DNA of 64,000 bases from Torymus aiolomorphi (lineage: Eukaryota; Arthropoda; Insecta; Hymenoptera; Torymidae), in the NCBI GenBank assembly GCA_036365515.1, contig CM070874.1, positions 214,076,942 to 214,140,941 of the forward strand, in the 5' to 3' direction. The notes under the pieces are model-generated. The model had not been told where the DNA came from. It saw only the letters and a list, made by a program, of their open reading frames with translations, and made no database searches. Position 1 is the first letter of the stretch. Each line of letters starts with the position of its first letter. Of this stretch, positions 58,001 through 64,000 are shown one piece after another. A program made the translations under genes and the position numbers.

Positions 58001-58680
58001 AACCTTTCAAAAGCTTTCATGAAATTTTGCCGAGTCTATTTGTTGGAATCTTTTTTGTTGATTCCGTTAAACTTTCGGAAAACTTTTGTGGAACATTGCA
58101 AGGTAACACTACTGGGAAATTTCACCGGAATTTTCCGTTAAGCTTATCGCACTATTTTTCGGTAATCTTACATGCATGCTTACTGCAATCTTTCATGAAA
58201 GATTCCATTTACGTTTAGTGCAATCTTTCCTGGAAGTATTATTCATCAATCTTGCTCAAAATTTTTTTGGAAGAATTGCAATCAATGTTCCAGTTCAATC
58301 TTTCAGTAAGCTTACTGTAACATTTCTAGTTATCTTTCATGAGAGATTCTAATATCGATCATTAGAATATTTCATGGAAGGTTCCGAAAACCTTTCAAAA
58401 GCTTTTATGGAATGTTACGGAATCGCATAGTTGGAATTTTGCTTCCTCCTAGAGGAAGCTTTGTGATAGTAATTTTTTGAGTTGTTGTAAAAACATGTTA
58501 TAATTGTTTTTCGAGGTGTTAGGAATCATAATTCATGGTTTTTGAATTATGTCTGTATTGATGTGTGTGTGTGTGTGTTTATGTGTGTGTGTGTATGTGT
58601 GTGTATGTGTGTGTGTGTGCGTGTGTGCGTGTGTGTGTATGTGTGTTTGTGTGTTTGTGTGTGTGTGTGTGTAAACTCTT
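55051..58680. repeat. 385-bp satellite with palindrome/TG-microsatellite modules (higher-order array)
   Basis: The anchor AGTTGGAAT (or variant) lies at 55367, 55753, 56137, 56522, 56907, 57270, 57656, 58041 and 58429: steps 386, 384, 385, 385, 363, 386, 385 and 388. A module GCTTCCTCCTAGAGGAAGC, or variant, followed by about 100 bp and a TG/GCGTG microsatellite recurs at 55051, 56919 and 58441, giving higher-order units of four then three monomers (1,868 and 1,522 bp). Monomers are dense in short GGAA/TTCC inversions (GGAAGGTTCCGGAAACC). Open frames within are artefacts. Confidence 0.9.
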
Positions 58681-59628
58681 TATATCTCAGAAACGTGTAA
58701 CATTGCGAATTGGCCCCGTGCAATGCCAAAGTGACTTTACCCTAGAACCAAATTTATTAGAAATGAGCGCCAGGCTCCGGCTACCTCCTCGATGATGAGA
58801 CTCCTCCAGGGCGCCCTGACACGAAAGACAGCCGGAGGTGGCTGATACCCACAGCGAAGCTGAAAAGAGCGAAGACAGAAAGCACACAACGCAACACTCA
58901 CAAATGAGCCACAAGTTTAAGCTTCCATTTAATTTAATTACGTCTAATTACTCTACAAATTTCACCCGACAATAATTCCTCGCGCTCTTCGATTTTACAA
59001 TAGTTTCTCCCGTCACGGTTTCACCTCGTCGCAACCTAATACTACTCCGCCCAATTATCACCCCACGCAACGCAATTCTCTTGAACTCGCTAGCTAACTC
59101 CATCGAGAGAGCACTTCTATTTCTATGCACGCACAATCGATGTCTATCTTTACTCTCCATCTCTCACGACGCAATCCTCCTTGATCCTACCTCTCTCTTG
59201 GGCCTTCTCTCCTATCCTCTTCACTCTCAACGTTATCACGCTTCTCACTCACTCTATACACTCCCCGCAACTACACTCCAACTTATAACTCCAAACTCTC
59301 CAAACTATACTCCACACTCTCAAACTACTCTTCCTACACTTTCAACTATTCTTCCTACACTCTCAATTACTCTTCTTAGACTCTGGGACTCAGCGATATG
59401 TCTAATTTCTAGCACGACTCACACGAGAATGACGTCAAGATGGATGTCAAGACGTCGTTTCCTTCTTCTCGGCTGTCCTTCCGTCTTCTTCGATTCTCTA
59501 CACCCCGGATTGGCTATGAACTAAGTCTTCACTGACGTAGTCCTCGAGCTCCTCCTGCTTGAGTCCTGCTGTACCTTGCCTGCCATATCAGCAGTCGCGA
59601 ATCGTTTTTCTGCTGCGCGATTGGAGCG
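58681..59628. other. Unassigned region with a short CTC minisatellite
   Basis: Unique-looking sequence. 59270-59385 holds a degenerate repeat of about 22-24 bp (ACTCTTCCTACACTxTCAACT). A 147-codon plus frame (59081-59524) covers it but is Ser/Leu/Thr low complexity with no domain. Confidence 0.4.
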
Positions 59629-59685
59629 ACGCATCCGCTTCACAATAAGAACTAGACTCTCGCGATGCTTTCGAGCAAGCTTCGC

Positions 59686-59756
59686 GATGTTAGCTCAGTA
59701 GTAGAACGCGGGATTGGAATTGCGAGATCGCGGGTTCGCGTTCCGCTCGTCGCATA
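59686..59756 (+). ncRNA. tRNA-like sequence, copy 1 (tRNA-derived repeat)
   Basis: GCGATGTTAGCTCAGTAGTAG gives a pol III A-box (TAGCTCAGTAGT), and GGTTCGCGTTCC resembles a B-box at the right spacing. The T-arm GCGGG/TCCGC pairs well, while the acceptor and anticodon stems pair poorly. It is probably a tRNA pseudogene or tRNA-derived SINE head. Confidence 0.5.
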
Positions 59757-60153
59757 TTATTTTACGCGATTAATTCGTCTTAATTTATTCTGTCATCATT
59801 CCATACGTAACATGTATAAATCTGGCATGCCTTGTGTGGCATAGTCCACCTTACCTCCACAGGTATATGAACTCTATCAAGTGAACGAACGTAATTTCCT
59901 ACTTTACCCCCGAAGATTAATAATTATGTACATACAGAATAAAAAATTTACGACACGTTGCGTCTCCCATGTGAAGATACAGTAGCCGAGACTTAGAAGG
60001 ATCCTATCACACGGTTTACCCGGAGGATAAATTAAGAACGACGAGGACGCCGTTCTCCCCAACCACAGAGGTGTCACAGGCTTAGCTCGACTGCCATCTG
60101 AGCCATGATGCATCCGCTTCACGATAAGAACTAGACTCTTTCGAGCAAGCATC

Positions 60154-60225
60154 GCGACGATAGCTCAGTGGTAGAGCACGCGATTGGAATTCTCGAGATC
60201 GCGGGTTCACGTCCCAATCGTCGTA
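60154..60225 (+). ncRNA. tRNA-like sequence, copy 2 (tRNA-derived repeat)
   Basis: GCGACGA pairs with TCGTCGT across the acceptor. The D-arm GCTC-AGTGGTA-GAGC is perfect, with A-box TAGCTCAGTGGT. The anticodon stem CGCGA/TCTCG has one mismatch and the loop TTGGAAT would give anticodon GGA (Ser), but the variable loop is short, unlike real tRNA-Ser. The T-arm pairs poorly. The shared flanks with copy 1 (CATCCGCTTCAC, AAGAACTAGACTCT upstream; ACGCGA, TTCTGTC, CCATACGTAACA downstream) show that a larger ~180-bp unit was copied. Confidence 0.5.
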
Positions 60226-60429
60226 TATTTTATACGCGACTAATTCATCTTAATTAATTCTGTCGTCCTCCCATACGTAACAGGATTTTGGGACAAAGAG
60301 CAGCTTCCACCCCACAATATTTCTTCATCATCTTACCCACCGACATCTGTTAATATTGATATTTATCATCAAATCAAACACCACTAATGATAACTCACCA
60401 TGGCAACGAAGTGACCGCGCGAGGATGAG

Positions 60430-61456
60430 GATATTGATAGCCTTCCTTATTTACTAACAGAGGCCGGCATTCAACTCCTGTTGGATAAAATGAGTTTCCA
60501 CCGTGAATCCCTATTGTACCTGTACAGCACGGAGAGAACGACTCAGTTACAAGATAAGTTGCGAGTAGCTATCATAGAATTTAGCAGTATCTTTACCACC
60601 CTTTCTAGTGCGTATTTATGCCAACTTGCATTAGGCCATGCTGCAAACGAGTATAAGCGTGACTTAGAAATGTCATGCAAATGCATCGAAACAGCATGTA
60701 CAGAATTGGCAAACCATGCACCTGCGGATGTAGTCGGTACGATTAACACCTCTTACGCTGCCGCACTCGCCTCTACAAAGCAACCACCCAATCATCTTAA
60801 TATTAGGACCTCTAACAGCAATATTTTATTATCCAACGGTAAATAATAAAATATTATAATCCTTTCCTATCACTACTGGTCTGGGCGATAATGCGAAAGA
60901 CAAATACCCAATGACTACTGCCACTAGAGATGAATTACAAAAGGCGATAAATCCTGCCGATTTAAAAATGAGAGTCAAGCGCACTATTCTTGTCCCGCAT
61001 GCCTCAGTAACCATCGAGGGAAATAATTTAGAAGCGTCTGCGTTAAGTAATTCTACCGCTTTTATGGCTATCGGTCTAGAGGTCAAGCCTAATTCGAGTT
61101 TTAACCCTCGCCTTCTCATTCAGGATATACCAGTAGATATCTGAAGCGTTAGATACTGATTTAAAACTGATTTATATGTACCCACCCCGTAATAATAGTA
61201 AAACCCGGTCGTGCGTAATTGAAGTTGCTCCGAACATTCGTTTGAGCCTTATGTCTGCGGAGAGAATTAACATTAAATGGATCTGCTGCCGCTTACGTGA
61301 TCATGTCACGGTCCTACAATGCTTCAAGTGTTATAAGTTCGGCCACGTAGCTCCGAGGAGCACTTAACAAATACATGCGTTATAAAACAAAATTTTAAAT
61401 TTATCAACTGTACTGGAGGTGCTGCTCCTGCAGCACTCTCTGCCAGATACCTCGTA
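60430..61456 (+). pseudogene. LINE ORF1 (gag-like) remnant A
   Basis: Three frames in sequence: 60481-60846 (helical, MSFHRESLLYLYS), 60911-61144 (VKRTILVPHASVTIEG to RLLIQDIPVDI) and 61176-61369 (MYPPRNNSKTRSCVIEVAPN). It ends in a knuckle CFKCYKFGHVA, with a second half-knuckle in another frame (FINCTGG). This is the layout of ORF1 of R1/TRAS-like or related non-LTR elements. At least three frame breaks. No ORF2 follows; another LINE begins instead. Confidence 0.7.
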
Positions 61457-62930
61457 TTATAAATGTCATCCTTCGCAGTTGGTCTCGTGTGTGGTATGTG
61501 CAGTGTGTAATGGTGTTTACCACAAAAGTGATTACAACAGGAAAAGAGCACAAAACTACTTGTCTGGTTTATACATAATATGTGATGAACACGAGCTAGG
61601 TGACATAACCTCTAATACACCACACGTTGCAATGGTGTTACTACAGAGGGAACTAGAAAACTCGAGAAAGCAAAATAATTTGATAAATGAAAAATGTGAG
61701 TTTTTGAAGAAAAGCAATTAAGACTTCAAACGGAAATTAATACAAACTAAAGAAGAATTGAAACAAATAAAAGTCGGTTTTCCAGAAGAAGAAAAATATC
61801 TACTAAAACAGATAAGTACAGAAGTACTTAACAACAATCACATGCTAAACCAAATATTAGACAAAGAAAACTATATCAAAAACAAAAAAACCTTCGCAGA
61901 AGTGCTAGTACAGGATAAACCTCTAGAAAAGAAAATACCAAAACTCATAGTAAAAAGAAGGGAGAATGATAGCAAAGAAACAGATGTGCCGGACATAAAA
62001 ACATATATAGCCCACTATATAACTAAAAATTCAACTATACAAGCAAAAAGTATAAAAATCAAGAACAAAGAATAAGTTTTATAAATGAGGAGAGCTTGAC
62101 ACAAACTGAAAGTATACTAAAACAAAAATATACTGCATACTACAAAATCGTAAGAGAATCTATTAAAAATCCCAAGGTACAAATAACAGGCTTTGACAAT
62201 TTTGAAATCATGGAAATTAAAGAAATAGAGCAAGATATTAATAAAAGAAATTTTAAACACCTAATCAGCAAATGCAAAGTGATACATGTATTTGAAAATA
62301 ATAAAACAAAAATGAACAGTATATTAATTGAAACAACACTGGAAGTATACAATCAAATTGTGAATAATAAATTCAGAGTTCATATTGGTTATCAAAATTG
62401 CAGAGAGCTCGATGATCTGAATCTAACACCGTGTTTCAACTGTGGAAGATGTGATCATAGTGGTAAAAAGTGATAGAATGCGAAAATCTGTCTAAATTGT
62501 GCTGGAAAACACACCACGATTAATTTTACTACCCCAGAGGACTACAATTGCGTCAACTGCATATACAGTAATCATGAATTTAAAACGAAATATAATACTA
62601 AACACGTGGTAAATGATACCGAAAAATGTGAAGTTATGATACACAAGATAAAGAAGTTAAATGTCGAAACAGATTACCCGGTAAGACCGCACATACCAAA
62701 ATATGTAGGCAAAGTAAACCTTCAATCACAGTTACAAATCACTGATGCAGCAATAGGTAACTTACCGGCCGCAACCACACAAAAAAGACAAAACAAAATA
62801 ATCAGTCCGGCAGCATCAACCGGTAATTTAATGCCCGCAACCTCACAAACAACTTTAAACAGAATCATAATAAGCCCTCGAATGACTAGCTTAACAGACT
62901 TAGCAACAGACTTACAAACTACTGAATTCT
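61457..62930 (+). pseudogene. LINE ORF1 remnant B with a PHD-like finger
   Basis: Frames 61419-61721, 61758-62075, 62096-62473 and 62606-62950. The first carries a PHD-like Cys/His finger (SCVVCAVCNGVYHKSDYNR, then IICDEHE). A coiled-coil Lys/Glu region follows, then an RRM-like segment (KVQITGFDNFEIMEI), and knuckles CFNCGRCDHSGKK, CLNCAGKHTT and CVNCIYSNHEF. PHD-type fingers in ORF1 are known in CR1/L2-type LINEs. Stops at 62075 and 62473 and small indels break it. Confidence 0.65.
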
Positions 62931-62934
62931 CAAC

Positions 62935-63433
62935 ATGGATCAACATCTGAACTTTGAAGTTATTTCACAAAAAGACCAGGCTTTCGATAATGTACAAATA
63001 CTCAATAAGAGTATCCAGGAAAATAAGAATTTGATTCTATGTGAAAATATTAGAAGTATAAAACAAAACTTAGAAAAACTTGAAACTTTTATTGACTGTT
63101 TGGTCGTAAGGCCAAGTGTCATTATATGTATCAAATCTTGGAATGTGCAATAATCACTACTGTACAACATATCAGGTTACTATAGTGACTACAAAAGTTA
63201 CTATAGTGAGAGTAAAATAAACAGAGCAGATGGAGTATATAATGATGTATATAAAGGATGAAATATTTGAATACACAAAAATTATAGTAGTCGACAATAT
63301 GCGTAACTTAAGCTCGGTTATAAAACTAATTTGCACCGAAACTATTAGGATCTCTGCGATCTACAGACCTCATGATATAAAAAACCACTGCTAACTGCTT
63401 TAAAAGAATGCTTTTTCGAGGAGAATTGATAAA
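62935..63433 (+). pseudogene. LINE ORF2 start: endonuclease fragment (3' truncated)
   Basis: MDQHLNFEVIS precedes LILCENIRSIKQNLEKLE, the usual APE N-terminal motif (ENIRS), then SVIICIKSW (catalytic Glu position changed to Lys: LTE.W expected). In shifted frames come YNISGYY, then a stretch ending ALKECFFEEN. The remainder of the endonuclease and all of the RT are absent. 3' loss is unusual for a LINE copy and points to later deletion. Confidence 0.65.
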
Positions 63434-64000
63434 TTACATCAAATCATTTTTTTAAATGTACATTTTAATATAAAAATTCATTCTTTCTGCATATCTGATT
63501 TTCCATAAACACAATTATTCAAAAAGATCAAGAAAATTATATTTAAAATAGTTACGTAGTAATTATTAAATTGCAAATTGAAAAGTTTAAAGTGTTATCA
63601 CGTGCTATTTATTGAATTTATAAATGAATTGCATTTCATCGAAATTTCTTCGGCGTTTTCTTTCAAAACCTGCTAACTCGGTGTTTGCTCCAAAACCCCA
63701 CCAACTCAGCGAAGACTTCGAAGATCCACCAACTCATAGAGTCGTTTCAAAAATAATATAACTCGGCGAAGGTTTCAAAGATCCTCTAACATAGCGTTTT
63801 TTTTTTTTTTCTTTAATTTTGTAGTAGTAGCTCTAAGATGTTAAAGTACAATTTCTGTATAAGCGATGAAAAGAATTATTTACGAGTTTTCCATATTTTT
63901 CTTTATTTTTTTTTAACCGACTTAAGGGGATGCCTTACTCGTACTATTACCGACCGAGCAATTCACACAGTTTCAAGCTGATTAAAAATAAAATACGTCG
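63434..64000. repeat. AT-rich end with a degenerate ~38-bp minisatellite
   Basis: 63645-63800 contains four to five variants of TTTCAAAGATCCACCAACTCGGCGAAG spaced about 35-45 bp apart. The rest is AT-rich with T runs at 63801 and 63901. No gene seen. Confidence 0.55.

Noticed and set aside
55144..58795. Val/Cys-rich frames over TG repeats and 70-110-codon frames in the 385-bp satellite
   Set aside because: Repeat translations. Frames shift between monomers because 385 is not a multiple of 3.
1..64000. CRISPR array, prokaryotic operon or integrated viral genome
   Set aside because: The direct repeats are satellites without unique spacers. All coding content is eukaryotic transposable elements. 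The env-bearing element is an LTR retroelement with LTR and primer site.

Overview
The window reads as repeat-dense, probably pericentromeric or otherwise heterochromatic DNA from an insect. Half-tRNA-primed copia, BEL/Pao with a tRNA-Tyr primer site, an errantivirus-like Ty3/gypsy element with a fusion-type env, a Jockey-clade LINE, mariner, and AT-rich spacers with spliceosomal introns all point to an arthropod. A hymenopteran parasitoid is plausible but is only a guess from style. No intact host gene is present. The only likely host coding sequence is one 142-bp exon at 52422-52563.

Layout. 1-17584: a two-monomer satellite (A about 166 bp, B about 171 bp) interrupted at 2012-12160 by a Ty3/gypsy errantivirus-like element that has lost its 3' LTR. 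Its env is split by a 5'-complete Jockey-like LINE (7372-11559) with a target-site duplication and poly-A tail. 18590-19891: a dead mariner. 20051-20414 plus 28325-31717 (minus strand): a decayed DNA-transposon gene that appears to encode, in order, a Mutator-like transposase, a YqaJ-type nuclease and a Ulp1/C48-type cysteine protease. A copia element (20415-28324, TSD TTTTA) sits inside the protease codons. Each copia LTR carries its own different hAT-type MITE, and the copia leader contains a well-formed intron. 31818-32850: TIR element with repeated terminal motifs. 33345-33865: foldback element. 33966-36711: CACGG-rich DNA, a small 163-bp tandem array and a (CT)n tract.

36714-47867: a roughly 4.06-kb DNA transposon with near-identical 23-bp TIRs and TA target site. 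It encodes a two-exon DDE-type transposase of a family I recognise but cannot name. Its intron was invaded by a 7.09-kb BEL/Pao element (38930-46016, TSD ACTGT) that lacks the integrase catalytic core and has a mutated RT active site. 48089-51860: degenerate tandem repeats, CA-rich microsatellites and a pair of inverted polypurine/polypyrimidine blocks. 52422-52563: candidate receptor exon. 52753-54130: Ty3/gypsy remnant with many zinc knuckles. 55051-58680: a 385-bp satellite organised into higher-order units, each opened by a palindromic GCTTCCTC/GAGGAAGC module and a TG microsatellite. 59630-60290: duplicated tRNA-like sequence. 60430-63433: two adjacent LINE 5' fragments, the second with a PHD-like finger in ORF1.

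Nearly every coding block carries frameshifts or stops, so functions are those of the ancestral elements. The biology lies in nesting order (satellite > errantivirus > LINE; Mutator-like gene > copia > MITEs; DDE transposon intron > BEL) and in the composite transposon genes.
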